DNA of 64,000 nt from Dromaius novaehollandiae (Eukaryota; Chordata; Aves; Casuariiformes; Dromaiidae): contig NC_088102.1 of the NCBI RefSeq assembly GCF_036370855.1, positions 20,255,001-20,319,000 on the forward strand, in the 5' to 3' direction. Made by a program: the position numbers and the translations under genes. The notes below the pieces were generated by a model. The model was not told where the DNA came from and made no database searches. It saw only the letters and a list, made by a program, of their open reading frames with translations. This document shows, one piece after another, positions 50,601-63,700 of the stretch. Position 1 is the stretch's first letter. Every line of letters begins with the position of its first letter.

Positions 50601-53600
50601 TAAAAGATTATTTTACTCAAAGTACGAGTGTCTCTTGTTTTCTTGTGTTATAACTTATGCTGCACATTAATTATGCACAGATACCTTCTACTTTTCCAGA
50701 CATATGTGTCCATTTAACAGTTTGCTGAGCTCTTCTAGATGTTGGGGGTTGCACCAGTTTTGTTTACAAGTAGATGATATATAAAGACATATGAAGAGGT
50801 AGTGTTCTTTTTATTGAGATTTTAAAGACACAGAATTGACCATATATTATCACTGAGTAAGAAAACTCAGCATACTTTTTCCTAAAAAAATGTATAACGT
50901 TATATGGGCTAGACTTTCCAGGAAGTTGTTAAAATTTTAATTTTACTTGCTGCCCAAACATTTAGTATATAAGTTTTCCAAGGGACAAAAGTTGACCCAC
51001 ACTTACTGAAATATCCTGCCATTATCAGAGAAAAAAACTCTGAAGTATCCTCAGTTTTGTCTTCAGTGGCTAAAGAGTTGTTTTCAAATCTTACAATATA
51101 GGAATGTTTGGCTACCTCAGTATATGATAGCTTGATAGCTATTACAAGATAGAAGTTTCCTACGGCAAGGTTTTGTTTCACATGTTGATAGATCAAAGTG
51201 ATTCTCTTCCTGTTTCCTGAATCTCTCAAAGTATTAAAAATGAGCACTCTGTAAACTGTTCCCTTTATGTAGCATAATAACTGATATTGGTTAGTTCTTG
51301 TTTTTCCTTTTTTTTCTTTATGGAAATCATATCATGGTTTGAGAAGAAAACGTGTACTAGATGCTGTACTCCCTAGACCCCATATGATATTATAAAAAGA
51401 TATTATATTAGTCATAAATATTGGGTAACCTGTATGCAAAACAGGACTTATAGATCAAGTCTCCTGAAATATTACTGTGCAGACTGCTTTTGTGGTATTT
51501 TATTAGCTTCTTTCCTCAAACTGCTTTTTTTTTAGACTGCATTCAAGTTTGATTTACAGCACAACACAATGTTAGTTTTTGTCTTTACTCAGCCACCAAG
51601 GAACATCTGTTTATATCAGACTGATAGCCTATTTTAAAACTTTCCATAATAATAGGCAAGCTTCTCCAAAGTATTTCAAATGTTAGGGTAATTGAAAAGG
51701 TAAAAGTGGTGTCAGCAAAAATTAGCTGATAAGAAGGAGATACAACTGTTTTCATGCTCTTTTAAATATATCATAGAAGGGGAACTCTTGCAGTGAGTTA
51801 TTTTTGAGGTGGCATTTTTGTGCTTAGCCTGGAGGACGGATGGTGTTAATGTTCCATGGGAACAACACAAACAGTTCCTGCAAACCTCAGGACATCCACT
51901 TCAAGCGTGCCTGTTCTTTCTCATATCTTTGTACTCCATTGCTGTCTGTTTGCAGCAAAGAACTCAAACAAGTTGACAAATAGGTTGTACTTGGTCAAAC
52001 ATGTCCTTTAGGGGTCCTTGAAACACCCCTTTGAGCAATCACACTTCCTTTTCCCACAGTCCATGTAGGAGCTGCTTGGGTATTTGTATGTCATCCATCT
52101 GAACCCTCTGTTTGCTAATTACGACTAGGATTTTGCTTTGAATATCTAGTGAACGTACAGTCAGAACCATGCAGTCTCTCTTCTCCTCCAGTCCTATGTG
52201 TATATCTGCTTGGCATCCAGAATTGGCAAATGTGTGAAATCTCTTCTACATTAGTTCTGAAATTACAAATCCTTACCAAATCTTACGGTATGAACTCGTC
52301 ACCTTCAAAGACTACATGTGTGCACTCATCTATGATACCATCTGTTAAAGTGATCAGATTTCCTTTATTTATTCTTTTGTAGAATTTCCTGTTAGAAAAA
52401 TCTGTGTTACTGGAAACATAATTTTCCTCATTATTATGCTTCTTTTCTAGTCGGATCATAACATGCTAGGAGACTGTTGAGCACAAAGTGAAAAGCTCTT
52501 AAGAATAGCTGTTCTTAAGAGATTAAATGATTATCATCTCCGTCCCATTTCTTTCATCTCATAATCAAGTTCAAGATGGTACTAGATAGCTCAGTTAAAG
52601 TGATTATATATTTGAAATAGAAATTATTTGATCTCCTTTTTGGTACCATAGTGTTTAAGACAGACTCATTTCTTTCCATTAATGTTAACATATTTATGGT
52701 TCCTTGCAACTGTCCCTTTACTTGAAGACTTGAGTGACATTTAGAGCACAAATCTGTTTAACAGAAACTGATATAATAGAGGTAAGATTTCAAACTCTTT
52801 TATTTACATTGATACTAATAAATACCATTAGGAAAAATTACATTGTATTTAATGCATTTCTGTACCTAAATTAGGTGGAGAGAATGGGAACTTGGTGCAT
52901 CAGAGAAGGCATAATGGGAGACAGGCCCTTTTACTTGAATAGCCATCAGTTCTTTAGCATTTTACTATCCGATGATTACATAATTTTTAATAATCATAAT
53001 TTCAGAATGGTTTCTGTTGATAAAACAGTATTTTAGTTAGTATTTTATGGCATCTTTTTTGGTAATTTTTACAGAGAAACTAAGATCAGTATTTCCATGA
53101 AGCAATTTTCATTTATATTCATCCTTTGCTGAATAGAGTGTTTCTGGATTTTATGTCTTTTTTTTTTCATTTAATCTTTGCTTGTGAGAAAAAGTTTAAA
53201 TGAAATTATTAAAAGTGCCTAAGTCCTACTTTCAGGGTCTGCTATCCACTTACAAGTCTGTTTCACGGAGAATAAATTACACTTAGGTCTTCAAACTTTT
53301 AAAGTGCTTCAGAAAACTTTACCTTGCATCTTAATATTATGCTTTTTTTCCTAAAGGTTTCTCAAGCACATTGCTCAAGCACATGTAATTTTTTTTTAAC
53401 AATTGGATTAATCATCATTGACATGGAATATCCTGGTTCATGTGAAACATGCGGTGCCACTACATTTGGAAGAAACAGTGAATGCTCTGCTACTCAGATA
53501 TTTATACCTTGCTTATTATCATGATAGCTTCCAGAAAAAATGTGGGTAACACTGAAGTGTGATTGATTCTATTATCATTCATTTTCTCCCTTTACAGAAA

Positions 53601-53879
53601 GCAAAAATTGTTAGATTTTTATAAATTTGTTTCAAAACTGCTGTGTTGTCATTACAAAAGAGCTTGTTATTAAGATGCAGAAAGTATGTCTTGTACTTTC
53701 AATAGCAAGTAATGATGCTTTAAATGTTATGACGATGTGTTCAGCAGCTCTGTGAAAGATTTATCTGTAACACAGAATCAGGTTTGCCCTTAAGGGGACA
53801 GAGCTACAGGTTCTCAGTATTAGGTATGCTGTGCCTAAACTACTGGACACCTTAAAGACAATGATAAAGATACAGAACT
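47601..53879. other. Intron 5 segment with no gene
   Basis: AT-rich DNA. It contains a perfect short hairpin (52496-52521) and a 13-bp near-perfect tandem duplication (CTCAAGCACAT twice at 53361-53386). The 112-codon minus-strand frame at 50909-51247 shows no recognisable domain and is treated as chance. Confidence 0.5.
52496..52521. repeat. Perfect 10-bp inverted repeat with 6-nt loop
   Basis: CTCTTAAGAA, loop TAGCTG, then TTCTTAAGAG. All ten arm pairs match, and each arm contains the 6-bp palindrome CTTAAG. The transcript could fold into a short A/U-rich stem. Neither a U-run terminator nor a microRNA-length stem is present, so no function is assigned. Confidence 0.85.
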
Positions 53880-54230
53880 TAGCTCAGTATCTTACAGGAG
53901 CTAGTGTAGAAAGTGGAAGCAGATTTGGTGTGCTTACAGGACCCTGTGTTGCAGAGGAAATGTGCTGCTGTGTTCTGTACTATTTTGAGTTTCCTAAGGG
54001 CTAATGGCTTCATGCCTGGGATATTGCATTGCTGTAGTCCAGCTGAGAGGTGACAAAGACATGTATTACAGAGGCCAAATCATCAGCAGCAAAGATGGGA
54101 TGAATTCTCATAACTCTTTTAGAGTTATTGTCAAAAAGAAGTCCAGGATCAGTTCTAAAATGTAGACTGACTCGCCTAAATGAGGTTGTGTAACATCTGC
54201 CAAAAGATACTTCACTGTACCACAAGCTTC
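53880..54230 (-). mobile_element. L2/CR1-like LINE reverse-transcriptase remnant, antisense
   Basis: Read on the minus strand, 54010-54110 encodes MRIHPIFAADDLASVIHVFV, then TSQLDYSNAI, a hallmark of the C-terminal part of L2/CR1-clade reverse transcriptases (usual form: H-A-F-V-x-S-R-L-D-Y-C-N-A/S-L). Continuing on the minus strand after a stop, LRKLKIVQNTAAHFL matches the next known block (R-K-L-Q-x-V-Q-N-A-A-A-R-L-L). Stops break the frame, so it is dead. Exact ends and subfamily cannot be fixed by eye. Confidence 0.8.
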
Positions 54231-57200
54231 TTAATGTGCTTCTTCTTGCCACCAGTGTAACTTCTCTTTTTCTGTTTCTGCTTCCACCTTCTGTTTTTAA
54301 TCTATGAGCTCTAGTACTGAGGCAGTTTGGTGACACTGTGTTATTGTATGCAATACAATATGATAAAAGGGTAGGATTTTGTGATATCTACTTGGTGTTT
54401 TCACTGGAGTTCATGACCCCTTACCAGTTCTTCCAGTGTCTGCATGTATACTTTAAAATTGGTTTGAAGAAAAGGGGAAGTAAGTGTGTGCTACATTTTT
54501 CTGCTGAGCCTCTCTGGATATGGCTCTTTTGGAATAACTCAAGCTATTTCAAAAAATGGACCTCTTTTACATATAGTTCATAGTGCATTAGCTATGCCGA
54601 ATGCTGCAGAGATGCTGGAGGAAATAAGAAGAGATGCCTGCCCTGTTCATAGTGTGGATTATCTGACAGAGACAATAATGCTCTTTCTATCCCATGTCCT
54701 GCAATAAATTTGGATTATGACAGGTCTAAGTGATTGGTAATATCCAGTTTAAAATGTAGGTAACAAGAATATATAGTAATCAAAATACACAAGAATGTCT
54801 TTTGAATGTGACATAGGGTTCAGATTTGTGCAGACAGTGCTACCACCTAAAGTTGTTGTCTTAAGTTGTGAAGCTCAAACCATGAACTTAGAGCAAACTG
54901 TTCTACAGCAGTTGCACACAAATGAGCAGATGTGCATTTGAAAGGCTGAGAAACAGGAAGGCTGTTCATGAAAGGTAAACATTTAAGAGTGTGAGAAAAT
55001 TGCACAGTTCAAGGAGAATGTTTGCCACTACTTTCAGAGTTTACATCATGAGTTTGCAGCTTTGGACAAGCAGGAGACCTTAACTTGCCACTTGTTAGCC
55101 CATTCATGTGTCCCTGACCTTCAACACTCAACTTTTAATCTGTTTAAAAGGATAACATCTCATATCACAGAGTATCTTCTTCATCCATGCTAGAACATTG
55201 TTTCAAGAATTACTCAGAAGAATGAATATCAGAACAGAAGTACAGGTCTGCTCTTCTGACCTGTACTTTTTATTTGAAACTTTTCAGATCTGATCCTGCC
55301 TGTGTTGCAAGATCTGAAAGTGCAGTTTGAGATTCTAAGAAAAAACATGAAATATATATATATGTGTGTGTTTTCTGCAGTCTGCAAGTTTTCTGTAGTA
55401 TTGTTCTTTCAGTATTAGAATCAAATAATGTTAAGAAGTGGAGGATGTTGGCTGGGGAGATGGATGTAATATGAATAGGAAACTTAAGAGCACAATCATA
55501 TGTTTTAAAAATTTGCATCTGTTTACAAATCAGACATTGCCTCACTTACAAAAGTGCTACAGTTTACCTAAGAAAACCATCTGAATTTGGGGAAAAGACA
55601 CAGAAGCCAGTGAATAGGGGGCATTTAATCCACTGAAGATAACGCTTCCATCTTTCCCATGATTGTACAGGGAACTTAGTGTCTCCTAAAAGTAACTCAT
55701 TCCATTTCAGTCTGATGTTTACTTTTCCCTTTGGTTTCTTGCATTCTCAATGGAACAAACCAATGTGAAGAAACAAATAGGATGTTAGGCATTTCCATCC
55801 ACTCAGTTCCCATCCTCCTGGAGCTCGGCTGAGTGGGAATTCATCTGGAGAGGGGAAGACCTGATCCCTGCTTTTGGTTATATCTGGTGACTGTCACATG
55901 AGGCATATTCATTTCAGGCAGCTGGGTCTAGAGTCAGTTTGTTTCTCTTACAGTGGAGCACCTATTTATTAAGGAAGAATTAGACTCCTTCTTGCCTGTT
56001 TTCTACTTGTTTTGATGACTCTTACATTTTGATTGCCACTGGCATGAGCCTTAGAAAGAGGGGTAGGAGAAGTTCTGCCTCAGAATAATTCAAAGCCTAG
56101 CACTATATGAACCCAGTCATCTGCAGGGCCCCTCACACACTGAGTGATGCTATAAGCAATAAAATATAGGCAAAAATTGGACACCATCTTGTTCCATTGA
56201 ATTTAGTTGCTTGCTGATGTTTATTTACACTTCTCCAGGGAACATGGGGAGAGTGCAGGTGACCATCTGCTTGAACGGCAGCTTTGTGTGAGTACAGGCT
56301 CTCTTCTGCTTCTACTGCACATGGGTGAGCAACAGTAAGCACTTGTCACACAGGGAATTCTTGGCTTGGCAGGGCAATATCTAACAAGCCACCTCGAAGA
56401 TTGGCAGCTCTGGAAAGCAGGCTGACCAGCTGACACCTGGAATTTAAGGAAGTTTTAATACCTAAATTCCAATTTAGGCAGGATTTAGGTGGAATAGAGC
56501 CCATCTACTTTGATTTTTTTTAATCTGTCATCTTTTTTAGGTGTCATTTTTACGGGCTTTGTCTTCTATATTTTATAGTGCCTTATGAAATGAGATCTTG
56601 AGCCTGATTGGGGCCCTTAGGCAACAGAAGATGAATATGAATGATAATAATAGATATTATGTTAGCATGAAGGAAAGCATTTCATGTTTTCAAATAAAGC
56701 TATTCAGGCCTACAAGAATGAGGTAAAAGGATGAAAATCTTAAATATATTATATTTATCTAAAGACTTACAAATCAAGATTTGCAAAACAGGAGACTTCC
56801 AGAAAATGCATTTAAAATTCTTAAAATAATCTTTATTTTGGAGTACAAATTTTTCCAATAGAAAATTTAGTAGTGTAAATATTGGTTGGAGAAATTATGA
56901 ATGAATAAAAATTAACCTTCATATGCACTTCTTTGATTATACCAGGGTTATCATGACATTGAAGACACACTTCATTTTTAAATTCACTTTTTTCCTCAGC
57001 TGATGAGAGTTAGTACTATGGGAACAATAGTCAATCTCTGAGTCAGTCTCAGTGCTTTTACTGAGTAACGTAAGGCAGAATTAGTAGGCTCTAAAGTTAC
57101 ATATCTAGTCCTCAGCAAGGATGATGGTTTTAATTTAATGCTAAGTTACACTTAGTAAAATGGGAAGAGGTGAGGGATTATCTGAGCTCTTTCAGTACAA

Positions 57201-58599
57201 GTATGGTGACTAACATTTTTTTTTTTAAAAAAAGGCCTCACTAATTGTACATTACAGGCTGTTTATGTACATTATATGTATATATAATTTGACCCAGTTG
57301 ACCAGTAATGTACCTAATAATACACATTTTCCATAAAGAATCCTGTCCGGTCTGAAAATATGAAGAAGTGGAATACCAGGATTTCAATTAGTAATTAGTC
57401 ATAATGATTAATCACCTTCATTCCTAAATTTATTTGTGTTATTCTTCATTTTCTCTCTTCAGCCTTTGTCATTGGTTCTTGTTTACAAGCCCTTTGATAT
57501 GAAGTATTCTCTCTACAAAGGTATGCGATGGTCATGTCAGCAGCATATGATGAAACGTGAAGAAAATGAATTCTTTAGGGCAATTTTTCTGTTGGTAGGG
57601 AAAGTTTCTGCATCATCCAGAATTTTAAGAATTCTTTTCAAAACACAGACACAAAAATTGAATGCAATATACCAGTATTGGTGTCATCATGGCATTTTGC
57701 ATCTGCAGCATAAATAACACATTCTCCTTTATTTATGTAACCAAAAATGAGTTCACTCTTTATGACTTGACTGCTCATTTAAAGCTCATTCTGAGTTGCT
57801 TTTCCACTAAGATTCCTAAGTCCTTTATGATTTTCTTTCCATGATAAGCCTGCCATTGCAAATGTAATCTGCATTTCTTTTTCCTAGGTATATGGCTTCT
57901 AGTTATGACTATAAAACCTGATTTTATTTGAACAGAAAAGCTTAATAGGCTATTTAGAGCGTTGTATCCAAATGCCATATCTTCCACATTATATACTATT
58001 GCATCATTGTCTGAATCATCCATAGACTGTACCTGCAGTTATTTTAATACTTACTTATGAATCATGGATAAAAATATTTATTAATATAGTTCTTAAAACT
58101 GCTTGTTAAGGAATTCCAACAGAAACACATTCAGTTTATAATGATTCCCAATGGCAATTATTTCTTGAGCTATGTACGCCATTTCTTAATTCATTTATAG
58201 AACCTGTAGATCCTTGTAAGCTTCAGTAGATTTTTTCCTAAGGGGCAGAAGCTGAAGAACAATAAAAACCAGTAAAAAAGATTGATGTAAGCTGGGGCAT
58301 TTACATTCAAGGGGTGAATTATTTTTCCTAAATGAAAGAGAATTTTTGTTGTTGTCAATCTTTAGTTTGGTGGCTCATTGGTTGTATTTTGCAGTTTACA
58401 AAAGTTCTGATTTGACTGTAGCTTATTGTCTGCAGAGGTTTCCTGGAGCTTTGTGTGAGGAACAGGGCAAAGGTCTTGCAAGTGACATTGAGAGGAAGCT
58501 AACTGTGAAGCTCGAACTGGGTAAAGTCTGATAAAATACTTTAATGGCAAGAAGCACTGGCTTCCCTTAGGAAAGCCAGAATTCAAAAAGCAGTAAAGA
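54231..58599. other. Intron 5 segment with no gene
   Basis: AT-rich DNA with patches of higher GC near 55790-55860 and 56220-56430. No gene or named repeat is supported. A (TA)n/(TG)n tract lies at about 55349-55372. Confidence 0.5.
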
Positions 58600-59260
58600 G
58601 GAATTTCCATGGGAATTCATAGAGGAGGTGAAGGAAAGGTTTCTCCTTTTCTTTCTAAAAGATTGAGACAAGAAAAAGAAGACTAAGATGGCTACTGAGG
58701 GAACTCTAGAGGTGACCTGAAGAATGGAAAAGATAAATAAGACTGATATGCAGAAGCTGTGTGGTGTATCTTATTAGGTAATAGTTAAGCAAAAGAAACT
58801 ATTTATGCATAAGGTATCACTTATTAGAGTTTGTGAAAGAGAATACCCAAGGAACAGCCAGAAAAGGTGGTACAGAAATATGAAGACATAGGCAACGGGG
58901 AGAGATAAGGCTGCACTGACAGCAGCATATTTGCAGATACCTACTGCCAAGAGGGTTTGGGAGACTCATCTAAAAATGTAATCTCTGAAAGTAAGTGAAT
59001 ATAAAGATAAGACAAAAGATAGTGGGCAGGAAACAAAATTGAGGAATGCATTTATTGCATTGGAGAACACAGAAAAGGAAGAGATAATGGGATAACAAAG
59101 AAGTATAGAAAGGCATGTAGTTCTTCATGACAAGGTGATGAGGTAAGACAAGTAGCAGCATTCAGAAGGAAAAAAGAATCGTATATGGTAGAAGAAAAAA
59201 TGACTTGCAGCTAGATGGGGAAAATCAGAATTTCATACTAACACCAAGAAGAGACAGACC
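58600..59260. other. Purine-rich, strand-asymmetric block of unknown origin
   Basis: The plus strand is rich in A and G over more than 600 bp (many AAGA, GGAA and AGAAAAG pieces) with few C/T runs, unlike its flanks. No coding match was found. Such asymmetry often marks an old insertion or a transcription-linked bias, but neither can be shown here. Confidence 0.4.
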
Positions 59261-60610
59261 TATGTAATTCCTTGTTATAAGGAATCAAGAGGCTAATCAG
59301 GAGGGTGAATCTAGAAGGCAGAAGACAGTGTTATCTGCCATAGGCAAGGATATATGATATGACTCAAAGCTGAAAAGGATCCTAGTGAGGCCTAAAGTAT
59401 GCATCTAATTAGCCTATCTGAGAGGACAAGTTACAGTTCTATTTACACACCAAAAAAGTTCAAGATCAACTGGGAAACATACTGAAAGAAGTAGGATCTC
59501 AGAGGCTCTTCTGTGAAGTTCTTCTGGTCAGTAGAAAAGGAAGGTGGAGATAAATAACAAGAAGATTTGGGGGAGTTTGCTCTTTGGGAAGCAATCATAG
59601 AACTAAACTCTGAAGAAATACTTAACCTAGCCCTGTGGGGCATCAACCTTGACATGACTGATAAAAATTTAGAAAAGAGAACAGTTAAGAAAGACGGGAC
59701 AGAATCTGGTGAAGGTCCTGTGGCATCCAACACTAGTTCCATTATTCAGGAGGAAGAAAATCAGGTAAAGCTTATATCAGTGGATAAATAATATGGCAGG
59801 TGTAAGGTTGGACATCAAGTAGAAAGTATGTTACAATTATTAAGAGCAGTACTGTAGTCAGGTAGTGCACTCAGGAAAAAAGGGCTGTACTTAATCCAGT
59901 GGAGAAACAGCTGAATGTACTATACTGTTGGTGCAGTCCTCTCCTCAGTTAGTAATCCATTTGTTCCCTACTTTAAAAATAATTTTAAAAACTGGACACT
60001 AGTGAAGGTTGTTTTAAGTAAAGTGCATTTCTACTTTAAATGTAATGTAATTTAATGATGATTTAAATGCCTCATTAAGCTCTTCTATTTAACTGAGATT
60101 TCTAACTGCTAGTAATCCAATAGCACATCCAGTTTTAGACAGCAAAGCAAAAGTTGTCTTCTTCATAATTCTTCTGTGTTTACTAAGAATCAGAATGGCT
60201 TTTCTTAACACTTAGCTTTTTAAAGAAGTGAAATTAATACACATACTACTAACAAAACAGCTGTGGAGCTTTGCAGGAATCCCATCAACAAAGAGGCAAG
60301 GACTAAGAGTAGAAAGAACCAGCTGGATAATTAGGAGAGAAGGTTGCTTGTTGAAGAAACTGTCATCCTTGAAACTTAAACTGGGGAGTTATTTTATCCT
60401 TGGCAGGACTGCTTGCATGAGGTGTAATTTTTACTTTCATTGCTCAACCAGTATAACAGCTTTGGTTCTAATGCAGTGAGAGTCTTGACTCTGGTTTAAA
60501 TTCTTCCCTGGTGATTTCTTTAAAAATAACAAATAAACATAATAACAATAAAATCTGAATATAAAAGATATAATTAATTTAATTCTCTGTCTGGCTGTTA
60601 AAACTTTATT
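59261..60610. other. Segment with no gene; one odd short open frame
   Basis: A 74-codon plus-strand frame at 59567-59791 has an ordinary, acidic and Ser-rich composition (for example ELNSEEILNLALWGINLDM) unlike the low-complexity chance frames nearby. No family was recognised and no splice sites fit. It may be a decayed transposon protein or chance. Confidence 0.35.
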
Positions 60611-60762
60611 TATTAAACTCAGTACTTGACAGTTATTAAGAAAAAACAAACATACAATCCGACAAAACTGCCAGAAACTGTAGAAGTTGATATGTAACCT
60701 CAACAGTCATAAGAAGAATAGTTTGTTCTTTTCTGAATAACTGTCAAGTGCTGAGTTTATTA
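60611..60762. repeat. ~41-bp imperfect inverted repeat with ~69-nt loop
   Basis: The left arm (60611-60651) and the reverse complement of the right arm (60721-60762) agree over about 41 bp with only a few mismatches and one 1-bp gap. The core ACTTGACAGTTATT is identical in both, flanked by AAACTCAG on the outer side and an A-rich ACAAAC on the loop side. The spacing and length suggest terminal inverted repeats of a small non-autonomous DNA transposon, or a long hairpin formed by inverted duplication. The loop is too long for a typical microRNA precursor. Confidence 0.75.
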
Positions 60763-63700
60763 TTCAGAGCAATTCAAGCTGTAAAGTACAAGATTTCAGT
60801 TACTGTAGTCATCCAAGTCTATACGACGTTGTACAGTTTAATGTACGTTCAAGTGATGTTTCTGTTTACTCTCTGGAATTGTATTGTAATCACATAGAAT
60901 ATTTTTATGAATCTGTTTGTTCCACAGACTGGTATTTCGGACAGTCTGAGAAAATATTCTGTTCTTTTCATAGTTGTTTCCGTAAATAGTTTGCATAGGA
61001 GAAAAAAAAAGCCTTTTTTTTAGTAAATATTCCTATTATCTAGTTTATAATAGTTGCCTATTGGAGCCAATGTTAATTTGTAAAACCTGTGACTAGATAG
61101 TAGGAAAACAAATTGTTTTATTTTTAGAAGGTTTTTTTATTTGTATTATAAAAATTCCCAAAGGAAGAGTTCAGGGTGGCTGTTCTCAGTCAGATAGTCA
61201 AGAAAAGAGAGTCCTGAGTCCGAAGTTCTTAAAATTTAATTTGAGGCAAAAGTCAATAAATCAATTATCTACAACTGGTGGTAGGCTGGCAGAATGTTAC
61301 CCTATAGATCTGTTAACATTTTTCAGGTCATAAGAAGCAAGTTAAAACAGGGGCGGACAGGAGGAGTACAGCGTTGTTTACTCATTTTGCATTAGCAGCT
61401 CAGTGTTATTGCTTGCAGATCAAGAAGGGCTAGGAAAATAAGTAATAAGTGTCTGTATAAAGCAAATGAAAGTGGAAGAAGAGGATGTGAATAATATATT
61501 TAAATATCATTTGAATATGTAGGCAAACATAATTTGGAAATTTTTATCCCTGGGGTACATGCAATAGATGATTAAGTTTTAATGGGAAAGCTGGTTCCCT
61601 TGGAAATTGAATCCAGATTTTCTGACTGAGGCAGAGGAAGGCTAGTGTCAGAAGCAGAGCAGCTGCAAAGGAAAATTCTTGGATTACATTGTAAGTTTTT
61701 ACATTTTAACAGAGGAATGGGCTTTCCACTGTCACAGACAGGTCAGAAGAGCGAAGATAAGTCAGACATGGTTTGATCTGAATGGTGCCAAGAACTTAAG
61801 CATAAAGGAACTATGTCCAGAAATACTTGCAAAAAAGGACTCCAGGCCTAACTCTTTTATAGCCAGCAGTCCTGCTGGCATCTGGTGTCTGAGTATGACA
61901 TAGCATTTGAAATTTAGAAAATAATTAGTTTCAGGGCAAAACTACTGAGTAGCTCATAGTGCTGGATTGCAGTTTAGATACAGTCTAGTGTGGTAGTCCA
62001 GGAAACTGCACTCTTTATGACTTCTATGGAATAATTTAAAGAGAATGCACACAATTTTTACTCACAGTATACACCTAAATAATGAGCTAGCAGGGAACTT
62101 GATATGGGTAGGTTTTAGAGGCTCGTGATAGAAGTGTATATGAATATTTAATCTCATTTGAGGCATGGCTACAATAAATCAGGAAAAAACACTGGCATTC
62201 TTGGTATGTCCTAAACCAGTGAAATGTGAATTGTAGCAAAGTCTTGATTTGAAGTCATATACACAGCCCTCTGTGCTTGATATGCTTCTGCCTCTAATTC
62301 AAGAAGACTAGTATGTAATACTCTAAGTCTTTCAGTGTGGAAGAAGAAAAATAGGGACAATAGAAAAATCACAGTAGTTCATGGACTATTACAGAAATAA
62401 ATTACTTCTGCACATGGTATATCTCATTATGTCTTCATCTGGTCTGAGAAAATTTTTCCAGGTCGGGTTTTGATAGCTTTAATACTAATAGTTGGTATTT
62501 TAGGTAGTGTACTACCCACTATGTGTATGGTTGTTGTATAGCAGTGTATAAAAGTCCATGTATTATTAAGTCTACACATGTGGGCATTTGATTAATGACA
62601 ACTGTGCATGGGTAGTAGGGGCCTCTGTAAGTTGTTGTTTCTCATAATATTCCAGTTAACTATTAAGTGCCTGGTAAACTGATGAAACTAAAAATGCGTG
62701 GGAACAAGTATTTAAAATTCCTTTTCATGTAGAATGCTGTAAGAAGGAACCTGGGAGGTTTCATTTTCACTGGTACATCCTGTATGTTATATTTCTCATC
62801 TTAAATTTGATTTACATCATATATCTGCTGTTTTCTTCACACTGATCTCTATCTGTGAAAATTTCTGCCTGCATAAAATGGATGAAGTGAAAACTTCCTC
62901 CTCAAGGGAAGACTTCAGTGCTTTCAAAGTCAAAGTGAGGACCATGAATCTTTAGTAGTATAATTAATGTTCTTTAAGTATGTTTACACAGTGGAGAAAT
63001 CTAAGCTGCTTTTAAACCACCTACTTCACAGGCCATTTGGTGTATGGCCATGGCATGAGAGATCTGAGCAGAATTTAATTTATTCTGTCTGACTTTTGGG
63101 ACTTGCCCTACTGAGCTAAGCAATTGAAAGCCACCTGGAGTGCAGTCTCTGCTGGCACTGCAGTGCATTCACTACTCTCTGTTTTAAACAATAGGAAAGG
63201 TTGCTCAGCTTTCTGATTTACCGCTTAGGTTAGATACTGAATTACCTAGACAAATAAAAAGAGAAGATTAAAATCTTTGACCTATATTTTTACACTTTTT
63301 GGATAGATATGTTGAATTACCAAGAAATGGTGTATAAATCACAGCATATTTCAAATTTAGTTCCTACTTTAAAAAGTAATGCTTACATGAGAGTCTTCCC
63401 ATACAAAAAGAAGAAATATTGTGGCCAAATTCAGTATTTGCTACTTTTGGAGAATGTTATTCCCAAGAATTACAAGAATTGGCCACATGTAAACTGTTTT
63501 GAGGACAGTGGGGCAAAAGTTGAAATGTCTGATTAATATATACAGTTATTTATAAAATAAAAAGATAATCTATCTTTACATCTAGATACTTTTTTGATGG
63601 TACTTGTTTCAGTGAATTAATAAACATGAAACTTCAAGAGATAAATTAGATCAAACATTAGTCTTTTAGACTATTCATTTACTGTACTCATTGAGATTTA

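Noticed and set aside
57420..57560. Possible last EFCAB11 exon: an acceptor-like TTTTCTCTCTTCAG at about 57449-57462 and, further on, codons for Asp-Gly-His-Val-Ser at 57528-57542, as in the family's EF-hand 4.
   Set aside because: The Asp-Gly-His-Val-Ser string lies in a different frame from the one entered in phase 2, is preceded by Ser-Thr-Lys-Val-Cys rather than an acidic loop, and runs into two stops just after. The phase-2 frame from the acceptor stops within about a dozen codons.
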